A DNA stretch of 64,000 bases from Sphingomonas xanthus (lineage in GTDB: Bacteria; Pseudomonadota; Alphaproteobacteria; Sphingomonadales; Sphingomonadaceae), in contig NZ_CP041659.1 in the NCBI RefSeq assembly GCF_007998985.1, positions 682,001 through 746,000 on the forward strand. Direction: 5' to 3'. The first letter of the stretch is position 1; each line of letters begins with the position of its first letter. A model generated the notes under the pieces. The model was not told the origin of the DNA, did no database searches, and saw only the letters and a program-made list of their open reading frames with translations. Of the stretch, positions 8,947 to 19,487 are shown in pieces. A program made the translations under genes and the position numbers.

Positions 8947-9975
8947 TCAAAAGCTCTCGGAGCGCTCCTCATTGCGTTGCAAGGCGCGATATTCGCTTGG
9001 GCTTAGGCCTGTTTCAGCCCTGAACAGCCGGTTGAAGCTGGCCAGCGAGGCGAAGCCGCTGTCGAAAGCGATTGCGATCAGCTTGTCCGCTTGGTGGGCC
9101 GGATCGGCCAGGCGGCGGCGCGCCTCGGCAAGTCGATAGCCATTCACGAAGCCGCGAAAATGGTCCTGGCCGAGCACCCGGTTGATATGGTCGCGCACTT
9201 GCCGCTGGGAAAAGCCCGCCTGGCTGGCGAAAGCGGGGAAATCGAGGTCCGGATCCAGGTATATCCGGTCAGCCTCCATCAATTGCCGCACTTTTTTGGC
9301 CAGGGGTGACCCGCCGTCTGTCGCAAGCCGGGCGCTTTTATCGGGCCTGGCCACGGCGCGAAGCGCGATCCACAGCGCGAAGGCCGCGATCGATCCGTTC
9401 TGCGCAGTTGAGAACCATAATGGCCGCCAATCGAATCCCCGCGTCACATCGGCTACCAGGTCCACCAGCAGCAAGAGCGCGAGGAACATCACGATCCAGC
9501 TTCGCGCCTGTCGCCGCCATTCGACCATGTCGTCGCTGCTCTCCCCAACCAGCCGATAGCCAAGGTGGACCACGATGGCGAAACCCAGCAGCAGGAGCGA
9601 TGCGCTGGTTAGCGCACCGCTGGCCCAACTCCCCAGGAAACCACGGTCGGCGAATGCCAGCACGAACCAGCTGGCGCCAGTCGCGACGACCGGCAGGGAG
9701 GGGCGATACGCCCGGTCAAATAGCGTCAGGCAGAACCACCACAGGAAGGGCACGGTCAATCCCGCGAGGAGGTTGCTAAGCGCGTTTGCCCGGCCGGTGA
9801 AAATGGCAAGGCCGCCGCTGTTGTTGAGTGCGAAGGCCGACAGGCCGATTGCAACCGGGATGAAAAGCCAGGTGGCGCGGTCGCTCGGTGCATGGCGCCA
9901 CCGAAGCAGCGCCGCGAGCAGCAATGCCACCGCGCCGCCGACACGCAGGACAAGATCGGCGATCGCGGCGGTCAC
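8947..9975 (-). CDS. AraC-family regulator with N-terminal membrane domain
   Basis: A 342-residue protein with about six to seven hydrophobic segments in residues 1-215, then a C-terminal AraC/XylS double helix-turn-helix domain (from about FASQAGFSQRQVRDHINRVL to IAFDSGFASLASFNRLFR and TGLSPSEYR). It is probably a membrane-embedded sensor that binds DNA directly; its signal is unknown. GTG start at 9975, 12 bases after the upstream stop. It lies just before the frameshifted CPBP protease, which may be its target. Confidence 0.85.
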   Translation of the reverse strand: MTAAIADLVLRVGGAVALLLAALLRWRHAPSDRATWLFIPVAIGLSAFALNNSGGLAIFTGRANALSNLLAGLTVPFLWWFCLTLFDRAYRPSLPVVATGASWFVLAFADRGFLGSWASGALTSASLLLLGFAIVVHLGYRLVGESSDDMVEWRRQARSWIVMFLALLLLVDLVADVTRGFDWRPLWFSTAQNGSIAAFALWIALRAVARPDKSARLATDGGSPLAKKVRQLMEADRIYLDPDLDFPAFASQAGFSQRQVRDHINRVLGQDHFRGFVNGYRLAEARRRLADPAHQADKLIAIAFDSGFASLASFNRLFRAETGLSPSEYRALQRNEERSESF

Positions 9976-9987
9976 GCCAGTCGCAAT

Positions 9988-10797
9988 TTAGGCGTCGATG
10001 AGAATCCGGCGCGGCGCCCGGGCCGGGATCTGGTCGGCGATCGTCGGCACGATTGCCGGTTCGGCCTCGTCCATTGACCGCCAGCCGTCGCGGCCAAGCC
10101 GTTCCATCGGCCTGAACCCCGCCTTGTAGGCCATTCGCGGCGACCCTTCGACCCAATAGCCGAGGTAGACGTAAGGCAAGCCGGCCCGCGCGGCGCGGAC
10201 GATATGATCGAGAATGATATAGGTGCCGAGGCCTTTGCGGGCATCGTCCCCGACGTCGTAGAAACTGTAGATCATGCTCAGCCCGTCGGCCTGCTGGTCC
10301 GACAGGCAGGCGCCAACCAGCTTGCCGGGTGTCCCATCGACGGAAGGCTCGCGATATTCGATGACATAGGTGCGAACCGGCGTTTGCTCGATCATGTCCG
10401 CATAATCCTGCTCGTCCATCTCGGCCATGCCGCCGCCCGGGTGGCGCTGCGCGAGATAGCGGCGAAGCAGCGAATATTGCTCGTCGGTTGCCCATGGCCG
10501 GCAAGCATTGACCTCCAGCGTCGCATGGCGGCGGATCAGTTTGCGCTGGGTCGCGCTTGGCGCGAACTGGTCGGCTTTGACCCGCACGGATACGCAGGCG
10601 GAACAATCGACGCAGCTTGGACGGTAGGCGACGGACTGGGAACGGCGAAAGCCGATGCGACCGAGCGCTTCGTTAAGCTCCCCGGCGTTGCGCCCATTGA
10701 GTTCGGTGAACACTTTCCGCTCCACCTTGCCGTCCAGGTAGGGACAAGGTGACGGGTTGGTCACGAAGAACTTTGGGAAGCGAAATGGTGCACTCAC
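9988..10797 (-). CDS. bpt: arginyltransferase-family leucyl/arginyl-tRNA-protein transferase (Bpt/Ate)
   Basis: A 269-residue aminoacyl-tRNA-protein transferase of the ATE1-like bacterial group, which adds Leu (or Arg) to N-terminal acidic residues to create an N-degron. The family N-terminal block [15 protein letters not shown], the cysteine pair in [12 protein letters not shown], and the C-terminal GNAT-like part ([37 protein letters not shown]) are all present. GTG start at 10797 chosen because the family begins there and GGAG lies upstream; the preceding codons are not conserved-looking. Confidence 0.92.
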   Translation of the reverse strand: MSAPFRFPKFFVTNPSPCPYLDGKVERKVFTELNGRNAGELNEALGRIGFRRSQSVAYRPSCVDCSACVSVRVKADQFAPSATQRKLIRRHATLEVNACRPWATDEQYSLLRRYLAQRHPGGGMAEMDEQDYADMIEQTPVRTYVIEYREPSVDGTPGKLVGACLSDQQADGLSMIYSFYDVGDDARKGLGTYIILDHIVRAARAGLPYVYLGYWVEGSPRMAYKAGFRPMERLGRDGWRSMDEAEPAIVPTIADQIPARAPRRILIDA

Positions 10798-10917
10798 CCG
10801 ATCCGGCTCCGCAAAATGGTTACGAAACTCTTTATGCGACTGGTGAACGCCGATGAAAAGGGTCTGGTGCCGTAAAAAGAAGGTTAACACCGCGACTGTG
10901 CCGTTGAGGGACGTTTG

Positions 10918-12135
10918 TCAGTCGAGTTCGGCGCGCTCGACATGGAAACCGGCATCGGTGAGCTGCCCGACCAGCCGGTCGATCGCCTCGGCGTCACGCG
11001 CCTCGCATTCGACTTCGACGACCGTGTCCTTGGCCGGAAGGCGCGTGAAGATGCGATGGTGGTTGGTTTCGATGATGTTGACCCCGCATTCGAAGAAGAT
11101 GGCGGTGATCGCGGCCAGGGCCCCCGGCCGGTCCTGCGCATTGATCCGCAAACGCGCGATCCGGCCGCAGCGGACCAGTTCGCGAACCAGGACATTGGCA
11201 AGCAGGTGGGTATCGATGTTGCCCCCGCATAGAACCGTGCCGACCTTGCGGCCCTTGAACCGGTCCGGCTTGGCGAGGATGCAGGCGAGCCCGGCTGCGC
11301 CGGCTCCCTCGACGACGCTTTTCTCGATCCCGACGAGCAGCGCCACGGCATGTTCGATGTCGCGCTCGGCGACCAGTTCGATCCGATCGACGTTTTCGGC
11401 GACGATCCTGCGGGTGAGGTGCCCAGGCTCCTTGACGGCAATCCCTTCGGCAAGCGTGTCGCCGCCGCTTGGCAGGTTGCTCTGGTCGATGACATTCTTC
11501 ATGGCCGGGTAAAGTTCGGCCTCGACCCCGACGATCTCGATCCCGGGCTTGATCGCCTTGGCGGCGGTGGCGATGCCGCTGATCAGCCCGCCGCCGCCGA
11601 TGGGTACGACCAGCACATCGAGCTCAGGCGCATCGGCAAGCATTTCCAGCGCAATCGTGCCCTGCCCGGCGATGACCTCGGGATCATCGAACGGATGGAC
11701 GAACAGCAGTCCCTGCTCGGCCTCCAGCTTGCGCGCATGGGCATAGGCTTCATCGTAGAGGTTACCTTCCAGGACGACCGTCGCGCCATGCCCCTCGGTC
11801 TGCGACACCTTCACCATCGGCGTCGGCTTGGGCATTACGATCGTCACCGGAATTCCCAGCCTTCGCCCATGATAGGCGACCGCTTGGGCATGGTTACCGG
11901 CCGACGCCGCGACCACGCCGCGCGCCCGTTCGGCCTCGGTAAGCTGGAGCAATTTGTTAAGCGCGCCGCGTTCCTTGTAAGCGGCGGTGAACTGCAGGTT
12001 CTCGAACTTCAGCCAGATCTCGGCACCGGCGATCTCGGACAGGGTCCGGCTATGGTTCGTCGGGGTCCTGACGACAGCCCCGGCAATGCGGTCGGCGGCG
12101 GTGTAGATGTCGGCGAGCGTCGGAATCTTGGTCAT
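10918..12135 (-). CDS. ilvA: threonine ammonia-lyase (threonine dehydratase)
   Basis: A 405-residue PLP enzyme that deaminates threonine to 2-oxobutanoate, the first step toward isoleucine. The PLP lysine lies in AAYKERGALNKL near residue 54, the phosphate-binding glycines in PIGGGGLISG, and the asparagine loop in SAGNHAQAVAYH. Residues about 325-405 form a single ACT domain (ARLRINAQDRPGALAAITAI), so this is the short, single-ACT form rather than the two-domain biosynthetic E. coli IlvA. It is divergent from the amidohydrolase at 12190 with a 54-base gap. Confidence 0.94.
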   Translation of the reverse strand: MTKIPTLADIYTAADRIAGAVVRTPTNHSRTLSEIAGAEIWLKFENLQFTAAYKERGALNKLLQLTEAERARGVVAASAGNHAQAVAYHGRRLGIPVTIVMPKPTPMVKVSQTEGHGATVVLEGNLYDEAYAHARKLEAEQGLLFVHPFDDPEVIAGQGTIALEMLADAPELDVLVVPIGGGGLISGIATAAKAIKPGIEIVGVEAELYPAMKNVIDQSNLPSGGDTLAEGIAVKEPGHLTRRIVAENVDRIELVAERDIEHAVALLVGIEKSVVEGAGAAGLACILAKPDRFKGRKVGTVLCGGNIDTHLLANVLVRELVRCGRIARLRINAQDRPGALAAITAIFFECGVNIIETNHHRIFTRLPAKDTVVEVECEARDAEAIDRLVGQLTDAGFHVERAELD

Positions 12136-12189
12136 GCAGGCGTCGGCCTAGCTCTTCCCTGCCCGGCAAACAATGCTATCCATTTTGCC

Positions 12190-13836
12190 ATGAGAACCTC
12201 CCTTGTCGCGCTTGCAGCGCTGCTCGTCCCTGCCGCCGCCCTCGCCGATGTGCTGGTCGACAATGTCAACGGCATCCAGACCGACGCCCAGGCCCGGGTG
12301 CAGCGGTTCGACGGGCTTTTGATCGGCAACGATGGCAAGGTGAAACAATTGTTGGTCAGGGGGCAGCCGCGCCCCGCCGCTGAACACCGGATCGATGGCG
12401 GCGGCCGAACGATGCTTCCAGGCCTGATCGATGCGCATGGCCATATCATAGGACTGGGTTTCGCCGCCCTGCAGCTAGACCTGACCGGCACCTCCTCGCT
12501 GGCCGACCTGCAGGCGCGGCTCAAGGCCTATGCCGAAGCCAATCCGCAGGTGCGCTGGATCCAGGGACGCGGCTGGAATCAGGAACTGTGGGCCGACAAA
12601 CGCTTCCCCACCGCCGCCGACCTCGACGCGGTCGTTTCCGACCGGCCGGTGTGGCTCGGCCGGGTCGACGGCCATGCCGCGGTCGCCAACAGCGCGGCGC
12701 TGACGGCCGCCGGGATTACCCCGGCGACCAAAGCGCCCGAAGGGGGGCGGATCGACAAGGGCCTTTTCGTCGACGCGGCAATGCCGCTCGTGGAGAGCAA
12801 GATCCCGGCCCCCGCCGCGGCGGAATATGACGCCGCCCTGGCCAAGGCGCAGCAATTGATGCTCTCGGTCGGCCTAACGGCCGCGGCCGACATGGGCACC
12901 AGCCCCGACGATTGGGCGGCGCTACTCCGCGCGGGCGAGGCCGGACGGCTGAAGGTCCGGCTGCTATCCTATGCCGGCGGGATGCAAGCGATGCGCAGCA
13001 TCGCCGGCGGCCGTCCGACCGACTGGTTGTTTGCCGACCGGCTCAGGCTGGTCGGGGTCAAGCTTTACAGCGACGGCGCACTGGGATCGCGGGGCGCCTG
13101 GCTCAAGGCGCCCTATCATGACAAGCCGGACACGCGCGGTCTTCCGCTGCTGACCCCGGCACAGCTCGACGAGCAGGCCCGTGCCGCAGTCGCCAGCGGA
13201 CATCAGGTGGCGGTTCATGCCATCGGCGACGCGGCCAACGAAATGGTGCTCAAGGGCCTTGCCGCGGCCGGTGCGGCAAACGGCGCGAGGCGCGCCCGGA
13301 TTGAACATGCGCAAGTGGTCGATCCCAAGGACCTTGCCCTGTTCAAGCGTTATTCGGTCATCGCCTCGATGCAGCCGACCCACCAGACCAGCGACCGGCT
13401 GATGGCCGAAGCGCGGCTGGGGCCGGACCGGCTGGAAGGCGCTTACGCCTGGTTAACGATGGTCGACCTGGGCGTGCCGCTGGCTTTCGGATCAGATTTT
13501 CCGGTCGAACATCCCAATCCCTTCCCCGGCCTGTCTGCCGCTGTCAGCCGACAGGACCTGAAGGGCGCACCGGCAGGCGGCTGGTTACCGGCGGAGCGCG
13601 TCCCGTTCGGCCGCGCGCTTCACGGCTTCACCCGCGCGGCGGCCTATGCCGGATTCGCCGAACGGCAGGTCGGCAGCCTCGAACCCGGCAAATGGGCTGA
13701 CTTCATCATTGTCGATCGTGACGTCGGTGCCGTCGACCCGCAGGCGCTTGGGCAGACGCAGGTGCTGGAAACCTGGGTCGCCGGAAAGAAGCAGTGGGAA
13801 CGGAGCGTCAGCGTCCCGCCCGGAGAGCGCGGGTGA
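12190..13836 (+). CDS. secreted amidohydrolase of the YtcJ/amidohydrolase-3 family
   Basis: A 548-residue protein with a signal peptide (residues 1-19). It shows the family pattern: LPGLIDAHGHIIGLG metal motif, GRVDGHAAVANSAAL, KLYSDGALGSRGAWL, VAVHAIGDAANE, IEHAQVVD and FGSDFPVEHPNP, ending with the usual GSLEPGKWADFIIVD. The enzyme is probably a periplasmic metal-dependent hydrolase acting on amide or cyclic amide bonds; the substrate is unknown. Its last 29 bases overlap the 3' end of the convergent dsbD-like gene, so both C-termini are coded on the same DNA. Confidence 0.89.
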   Translation: MRTSLVALAALLVPAAALADVLVDNVNGIQTDAQARVQRFDGLLIGNDGKVKQLLVRGQPRPAAEHRIDGGGRTMLPGLIDAHGHIIGLGFAALQLDLTGTSSLADLQARLKAYAEANPQVRWIQGRGWNQELWADKRFPTAADLDAVVSDRPVWLGRVDGHAAVANSAALTAAGITPATKAPEGGRIDKGLFVDAAMPLVESKIPAPAAAEYDAALAKAQQLMLSVGLTAAADMGTSPDDWAALLRAGEAGRLKVRLLSYAGGMQAMRSIAGGRPTDWLFADRLRLVGVKLYSDGALGSRGAWLKAPYHDKPDTRGLPLLTPAQLDEQARAAVASGHQVAVHAIGDAANEMVLKGLAAAGAANGARRARIEHAQVVDPKDLALFKRYSVIASMQPTHQTSDRLMAEARLGPDRLEGAYAWLTMVDLGVPLAFGSDFPVEHPNPFPGLSAAVSRQDLKGAPAGGWLPAERVPFGRALHGFTRAAAYAGFAERQVGSLEPGKWADFIIVDRDVGAVDPQALGQTQVLETWVAGKKQWERSVSVPPGERG

Positions 13837-15805
13837 TCAGCATCGACTGGGTCAGAATCTGCGGCAATTCTTCCGGTTCGGCCGCGCCCGGCGCATACCA
13901 AAGGTAGAGCGGCACCGCCGCCCGGCCGCGCTGTTCAAGGAAGCGGGTGATCGCCGGGTCGCCGTTAGTCCAGTCGCCGACCAGGACCTTGACCCCGGCC
14001 CTGCTAAAGGCGTCACGGGTATCCGCCCGCTCGATGGCGGTCGCCTCGTTGGCCTTACACGACAGGCACCAGTCGGCGGTGAAATAGACGAACAGCGGGC
14101 GGCCTTCCGACCGATAGCGCTCGACCCGCGCCTCGCTCCATGTCTCGGTGCCAAGCGGCACGCGGGCAACGGCCCCCCTCGTCGGCGGGATCAGGGCCGC
14201 CGCGCCGCCGGCTAAGGCAAGCCCAAGGGCGAGCGCAGCCCAGCCGATCGGGACCCCTTGGCGCTGGCGAATACCGACGGCAATCAGCAACACGACCAGT
14301 CCAATCGTGCCGCCGATCCCGACCAGCAGCGCGTCGGTCCCGCCCAGCCGGAACAGCAGCCAGAGACATCCGGCAGCGGTCGCTGCCATCGGGATCGCCA
14401 GGATGCGCTGGAACCGCGCCATCCACGGCCCTGACCTGGGCAATCGACTCCGCAGCGCGGGTACGAACGCGATCAGCAGGAACGGAATGGCAAGGCCCAT
14501 GCCCAGCGCAACGAAAACCACGACAGAGCCATAGATGGGTAGCAGCAGCGCGGTCCCCAGCGCGGCGCCAAGGAACGGCCCGGCGCAAGGCGTAGCGACA
14601 AAGGCCGCCAGCGCGCCGGTCCCGAAGCTTCCGCCGGGACTATGCTCTCCGCCCAAAACGGGCAATTCAAAGCTGCGCAGCAGGTTGAGGGTGATCGCGA
14701 CCGCAAGCAGCAGCAGCAAAAGGATGGTCCGCGGGTCCTGGAGTTGGAAGGCCCAGCCCGCCGCGCTGCCGCCGGCACGGATCGCCAGAAGCAGCGTTCC
14801 CAGCGCGCCGGTGCCGGCCATGGCGCCCGCCGCATAGGCCAGTGCATCGCGCCGGGCGGCCCGTTCGTCGCCGCCGGACCTAGCAAGATGCAGGCCCTTG
14901 AGGGCGAGGATCGGGAAAACGCAGGGCATAGCATTGAGCAGCACACCCCCGGCCAGCGCCCCAAGCACCGCCAGCAGAATTGCTTGAAGGCCAAGGTTGC
15001 CTACCGGCGTACCGCCCGCGGGGACCGGTCCGGGCCCGGCACGAAATTCCAGCCCGCGGCCCCCGTCCATTGCCAGCACGCCGGACAGGCTTTCGGGGAC
15101 GCCGCGCCGCCGCTTGACCTCGGCAATCAACAGGTTGCCACTGCGCCGGAAGGACTGGGGCGCGGAATAATCGATCGGTCCGTCCTCGGCGGGGAAAAGA
15201 TAGGGTTCGACCACTGCGACGCTGGCCGGCAAGGGGATGGCGATCTCGATCCGCTCGCCCTTGACCGCGAAACGTGCGGGGGTGCTGAGGGGGCGCGGCA
15301 GCGCGCGGCGCCATTCATCGAAGCGGGCGCGGTTGCCGGCCTCGCCCGGCGCGATTGGCAGGTTAAGGGCGAATTCGCCGCGTTCGGGAACGCATATCTC
15401 GTCGGTGCAGGCCAGCCATTGCGCGCTGGCGCGGAGCGGCAGGACCCCGGTGGCCCCGGCCGGAACCTTCAGCCGGGTCAAGATAGCATGATCGCGCTTG
15501 TAGACGTAATTGACGATGCCCGCGACCAGCAGCCTGTCGGGCACCGGGTAACGCAGCGGTCCGACGGACGCGCCATCAGGCAGGCGCCACTCGATACGCA
15601 TCGGCAGCCCTGCGTCGCCGGGGTTGAGCCAATAGCCATGCCAGCCCGGTTTTGTGTGCATGACGATCGCCAGGTCGACTTCGGCCCCCGGCATCGCCGG
15701 GCCTTCCGCCACCAGTTCAGGCCGGATCGCATTTTCGCGCGGCGCGAGTTGCGCCTCGGCCGGCGACGAGATGAGGCACAGGAGAACGAGCAGCCAGCGG
15801 AACAT
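13808..15805 (-). CDS. DsbD-family thiol:disulfide interchange protein
   Basis: A 665-residue membrane reductase that carries electrons from cytoplasmic thioredoxin to the periplasm. Order: signal peptide, periplasmic N-domain with a cysteine pair (CTDEIC, residues 133 and 138), about eight membrane segments with the paired cysteines in NAMPCVFPILALK and ATPCAGPFLG, and a C-terminal thioredoxin-like domain with CLSC in ADWCLSCK. It matches the longer DsbD/ScsB-like proteins of alphaproteobacteria. Start uncertain between ATG 15805 and an in-frame GTG 15814; the ATG opens the signal peptide directly. Confidence 0.9.
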   Translation of the reverse strand: MFRWLLVLLCLISSPAEAQLAPRENAIRPELVAEGPAMPGAEVDLAIVMHTKPGWHGYWLNPGDAGLPMRIEWRLPDGASVGPLRYPVPDRLLVAGIVNYVYKRDHAILTRLKVPAGATGVLPLRASAQWLACTDEICVPERGEFALNLPIAPGEAGNRARFDEWRRALPRPLSTPARFAVKGERIEIAIPLPASVAVVEPYLFPAEDGPIDYSAPQSFRRSGNLLIAEVKRRRGVPESLSGVLAMDGGRGLEFRAGPGPVPAGGTPVGNLGLQAILLAVLGALAGGVLLNAMPCVFPILALKGLHLARSGGDERAARRDALAYAAGAMAGTGALGTLLLAIRAGGSAAGWAFQLQDPRTILLLLLLAVAITLNLLRSFELPVLGGEHSPGGSFGTGALAAFVATPCAGPFLGAALGTALLLPIYGSVVVFVALGMGLAIPFLLIAFVPALRSRLPRSGPWMARFQRILAIPMAATAAGCLWLLFRLGGTDALLVGIGGTIGLVVLLIAVGIRQRQGVPIGWAALALGLALAGGAAALIPPTRGAVARVPLGTETWSEARVERYRSEGRPLFVYFTADWCLSCKANEATAIERADTRDAFSRAGVKVLVGDWTNGDPAITRFLEQRGRAAVPLYLWYAPGAAEPEELPQILTQSMLITRALRAGR

Positions 15806-15834
15806 GGCCCGCACCGCTAGCCGTGCTTCACCGG

Positions 15835-18444
15835 CTAGTCGAGGTTGGATCGAAGCCAGCGGGTCGCAGTGTCCACATCGACCCCGCGCCGCCGGGCATA
15901 ATCATCCAGCTGGTCCCGGCCGACACGGGCAACGCCGAAATAGCGGCTTTCCGGGTGGGCGAAGTAAAAGCCCGAAACCGCCGCAGTAGGCAGCATTGCG
16001 AAATTCTCGGTGAGCGCGATCCCCGCCGGAGCCTCGCCAAGCAGCCGGAACAGCAAGGGCTTCAAACTATGGTCGGGACAGGCCGGATAGCCTGGCGCGG
16101 GGCGGATGCCGCGATATTCCTCGCGGATCAGCTGGTCATTGCCCAGGACCTCCGCCGGGGCATAGCCCCAAAGGTGGGTCCGCACATGATGATGAAGGCG
16201 CTCGGCGAAAGCTTCGGCGAGCCGGTCGGCGAGCGCCTTGAGGAGGATTTCGCGATAGTCGTCATGCGCATCGGCAAAGCGCTTGAGATGCGGCTCCAGT
16301 CCGTGAATCGCGACCGCGAATCCGCCCAACCAATCCTCTTCATTGGGCATGATGAAGTCGGCCAGGCACATGTTCGCTCGTCCGGCGCGCTTGCGGACCT
16401 GCTGGCGGAGCATGGGTAAGCGGGTCCGTTCATGGTTGATGACGATGATATCGTCACCCTCCCGCCGGACCGGCCACAGTCCGACCACGCCCTTGGCCGT
16501 AAGCCATTGGCCATCGACGATTTCGTCCAGCATTACTTGCGCGTCGGCGAAAAGGCTGCGGGCGCTCTCCCCGACGATTTCGTCCTCCAGGATCGCCGGA
16601 TAGTTGCCCGCCAGCTCCCAGGCCCGGAAGAAGGGCGTCCAGTCGATCGTCTCGATGAGGTCACGGAGCGGCCAGTCCTCGAACCGATGCTCGCCGGGCC
16701 GGGCCGGCCGGGGGCTGGGTTCGCGATGCTCGGGCATGAAGCTGTTGGCCCGCGCCTCGCCGAGCGGCGCAAGCGCGTTGCTCCCCCTGCCTTCGCGGCT
16801 TTCGCGAAGCGCGCGATAGTCGTTGGCGGTCCGGTGGATCAATTCTTGGCGGCCCGGCCCGTCGCTGACCAGGGACGTGGCCACGCCAACCGCGCGGCTG
16901 GCGTCGAGCACATGCAGTACCGGGCCGGAATAGGCCGGGGCGATCCGCAACGCCGTATGGGCGCGGCTGGTGGTCGCGCCGCCGATCAGCAGCGGCCGGG
17001 CCATGCCCGCCCGCTCCATTTCCTCGGCGACGGTGACCATTTCGTCGAGCGAAGGAGTGATGAGGCCGGACAGCCCGATCATCGCCGCGTCATTCTCGTT
17101 CGCCGCTTCGAGGATTTTCGGCCAGGGGACCATCACGCCAAGGTCGATCACCTCAAACCCGTTACACTGCAGGACCACGCCGACGATGTTCTTGCCGATG
17201 TCATGGACGTCGCCCTTGACGGTGGCCATCACCACGCGCCCCTTCGAGCTTCGGTCGCCCGGTTGCTTCTGCGCCTCGATGAACGGCAGCAGGTGGGCCA
17301 CCGCCTTTTTCATCACCCGCGCCGACTTCACCACCTGGGGCAGGAACATCTTGCCTGATCCGAACAGGTCGCCGACCAGGTTCATGCCCTGCATCAGCGG
17401 CCCCTCGATGACCTCGATCGGCCGGCTGAAAAGGGACCGTGCTTCTTCAGTATCTTCGACGATATGCTCGTCGATGCCCTTGACCAATGCATGGGCAAGC
17501 CGTTCGCGAACCGGCCAGTGGCGCCATTCGGCCGCCTTCTTTTCGTCCGCCGCGTCGGTCCCGCGATAGCGGTCGGCGATGGCGATCAGCCGCTCGGTCG
17601 AATCGTCGCGCCGGTCGAGGATGACGTCCTCGCACGCCTCGCGAAGCTCGCGGTCGATCTCGTCATACACGTCGAGCTGGCCGGCGTTGACGATCGCCAT
17701 GTCGAGCCCGGCGGGGATGGCATGGTACAGGAACACGCTGTGCATCGCTCTGCGCACCGGTTCATTGCCGCGGAACGAGAAGCTGAGGTTCGACAGGCCG
17801 CCCGAAACATGGGCATGGGGGCAGCGTTCCCGGATTTCCCGCGCCGCCTCGATAAAATCGATCGCATAGCGGCGATGCTCGTCGATGCCGGTGGCCACGG
17901 CGAAGATATTGGGGTCGAAGATGATGTCCTCGGGCGGGAATCCCTCGGCGGTGAGCAGCTTGTAGGCGCGCGCACAGATTTCGACCTTGCGCTGCTTGCT
18001 GTCGGCCTGCCCTGTTTCGTCGAACGCCATGACGACCACGGCAGCGCCATAGGAGCGGACTTTGCGGGCCAACTCCAGGAAAGCCGCCTCACCTTCCTTC
18101 AGGGAAATGGAATTGACGATCGGCTTGCCCGAAACGCATCGAAGTCCGGCCTCGATGACGCTCCACTTCGAACTGTCGATCATAATCGGCACCCGGGCGA
18201 TCTCGGGTTCGGCAGCGATCCGCTTGAGGAAGGTGGCCATCGCCACCTCGCCGTCCAGCAAGGCCTCGTCCATGTTGACGTCGATGATCTGCGCCCCGGC
18301 CTCGACCTGGTCGCGCGCGACCGCGACCGCGGCGTCATAATCCCCGGCCAGGATCAATTTCTTGAACTTGGCGGATCCAGTGACATTGGTCCGCTCGCCG
18401 ATATTGACGAAACGCGCGCCAAGCGCGCGGGAGTGGTCGGTCAC
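15835..18444 (-). CDS. metH: methionine synthase, pterin/B12/activation part (split MetH, C-terminal polypeptide)
   Basis: An 869-residue cobalamin-dependent methyltransferase that lacks the homocysteine domain. It begins with the methyltetrahydrofolate-binding barrel ([13 protein letters not shown]), then the B12 cap and Rossmann domains with cobalt-ligand motif [11 protein letters not shown], and ends with the AdoMet-dependent reactivation domain ([13 protein letters not shown]). The homocysteine-binding domain is the separate upstream gene; its TGA and this gene's GTG share GTGA. Together they equal one full MetH. Last gene of the sahR-metF-metH-metH operon. Confidence 0.95.
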   Translation of the reverse strand: MTDHSRALGARFVNIGERTNVTGSAKFKKLILAGDYDAAVAVARDQVEAGAQIIDVNMDEALLDGEVAMATFLKRIAAEPEIARVPIMIDSSKWSVIEAGLRCVSGKPIVNSISLKEGEAAFLELARKVRSYGAAVVVMAFDETGQADSKQRKVEICARAYKLLTAEGFPPEDIIFDPNIFAVATGIDEHRRYAIDFIEAAREIRERCPHAHVSGGLSNLSFSFRGNEPVRRAMHSVFLYHAIPAGLDMAIVNAGQLDVYDEIDRELREACEDVILDRRDDSTERLIAIADRYRGTDAADEKKAAEWRHWPVRERLAHALVKGIDEHIVEDTEEARSLFSRPIEVIEGPLMQGMNLVGDLFGSGKMFLPQVVKSARVMKKAVAHLLPFIEAQKQPGDRSSKGRVVMATVKGDVHDIGKNIVGVVLQCNGFEVIDLGVMVPWPKILEAANENDAAMIGLSGLITPSLDEMVTVAEEMERAGMARPLLIGGATTSRAHTALRIAPAYSGPVLHVLDASRAVGVATSLVSDGPGRQELIHRTANDYRALRESREGRGSNALAPLGEARANSFMPEHREPSPRPARPGEHRFEDWPLRDLIETIDWTPFFRAWELAGNYPAILEDEIVGESARSLFADAQVMLDEIVDGQWLTAKGVVGLWPVRREGDDIIVINHERTRLPMLRQQVRKRAGRANMCLADFIMPNEEDWLGGFAVAIHGLEPHLKRFADAHDDYREILLKALADRLAEAFAERLHHHVRTHLWGYAPAEVLGNDQLIREEYRGIRPAPGYPACPDHSLKPLLFRLLGEAPAGIALTENFAMLPTAAVSGFYFAHPESRYFGVARVGRDQLDDYARRRGVDVDTATRWLRSNLD

Positions 18445-19487
18445 GCCGCTATCACCATCGGTTCGAGGCCGGCGAGCAGCGTGTGCGTCGGGGCCGCCGG
18501 GACGGCGCGCGGCGTGCAATCGCGCGCCGCCCCGGCGATCGCGGTGATGTGCCGCGGGGTCGTCCCGCAGCAACCGCCGACGATATTAACCAGCCCGGCA
18601 TCAAGCCATTCGCGGACCTGTGCTGCGGTTTCTTCCGCTGCCTCGTCATATTCGCCAAGGTCGTTGGGGAGCCCGGCATTGGGATAGGCCATCACCAGCG
18701 TTTCGGCTTGCCGGGCCAGCGCGGCGAGATGCGGGCGAAGCTGCGCCGCGCCGAACGAGCAGTTGAGGCCGATGGTCAGCGGCCGTGCATGGCGCACGCT
18801 GGCCCAGAATCCCTCGACCGTATGGCCACTGAGGTTGCGCCCCGAAAGATCGGTCAGCGTCATCGAGATCATGGTCGGGAGCGGCCGGCCCAGCGCCTGT
18901 TCCGCTTCCAGCGCGGCCATGATCGCCGCCTTGCAATTGAGCGTGTCGAACACGGTTTCGATCAGCACGAAGTCGATCCCGCCCGCGACCAGCGCGTCGA
19001 CCTGTTCGCGATAGACGGCGGTCATTGTCGCGAAGTCGACTTCGCGAAAGCCGGGATCGTTGACATCGGGCGACAGCGACAGTGTCTTGTTGGTCGGCCC
19101 GATCGCCCCCGCGACCCACCGTTCCCGGCCGTCGCCCGCGCTGGCCGCGTTGACGACCTCGCGGGTGATCCGCGCGGCTGCACGGTTGATGTCGCCGACC
19201 AGCGCTTCGGCGCCATATTCGGCCTGGCTGATGCGATTGGCGTTGAAGCTGTTGGTGGCAAGGATGTCGGCCCCCGCGTCGGCGAAGCGTCGGGCGATCC
19301 GGGCGACCAGATCGGGCCGGGTTAAGTTGAGCAGATCATTGTTGCCGCGCTGGTCGCGGCCGAAATCGCGGCCACCACGAAATTCCGCCTCGCCCAGCCG
19401 CTCGGCCTGGATCAATGTGCCATAGGCACCGTCCTTGATGAGGACGCGCTTCGCCGCGGCGGCGCGAAGCCGGTCCGCCGCGTTCAT
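18441..19487 (-). CDS. homocysteine S-methyltransferase domain protein (split MetH, N-terminal polypeptide)
   Basis: A 348-residue homocysteine-binding barrel. It carries the family start [10 protein letters not shown], the zinc-ligand cysteine in [14 protein letters not shown], and the double-cysteine zinc motif GGCCGTTP near the C-terminus. It corresponds to the first domain of one-piece MetH and should form methionine together with the downstream polypeptide. Its ATG overlaps the metF stop (ATGA) and its stop overlaps the next start (GTGA), so the pair should be translated stoichiometrically. Confidence 0.93.
   Translation of the reverse strand: MNAADRLRAAAAKRVLIKDGAYGTLIQAERLGEAEFRGGRDFGRDQRGNNDLLNLTRPDLVARIARRFADAGADILATNSFNANRISQAEYGAEALVGDINRAAARITREVVNAASAGDGRERWVAGAIGPTNKTLSLSPDVNDPGFREVDFATMTAVYREQVDALVAGGIDFVLIETVFDTLNCKAAIMAALEAEQALGRPLPTMISMTLTDLSGRNLSGHTVEGFWASVRHARPLTIGLNCSFGAAQLRPHLAALARQAETLVMAYPNAGLPNDLGEYDEAAEETAAQVREWLDAGLVNIVGGCCGTTPRHITAIAGAARDCTPRAVPAAPTHTLLAGLEPMVIAA

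Noticed and set aside
9338..9779. Frames opposite the AraC-type regulator, including Arg/Ser-rich ones
   Set aside because: Composition is typical of antisense frames in GC-rich DNA, with no ribosome binding site or homology.
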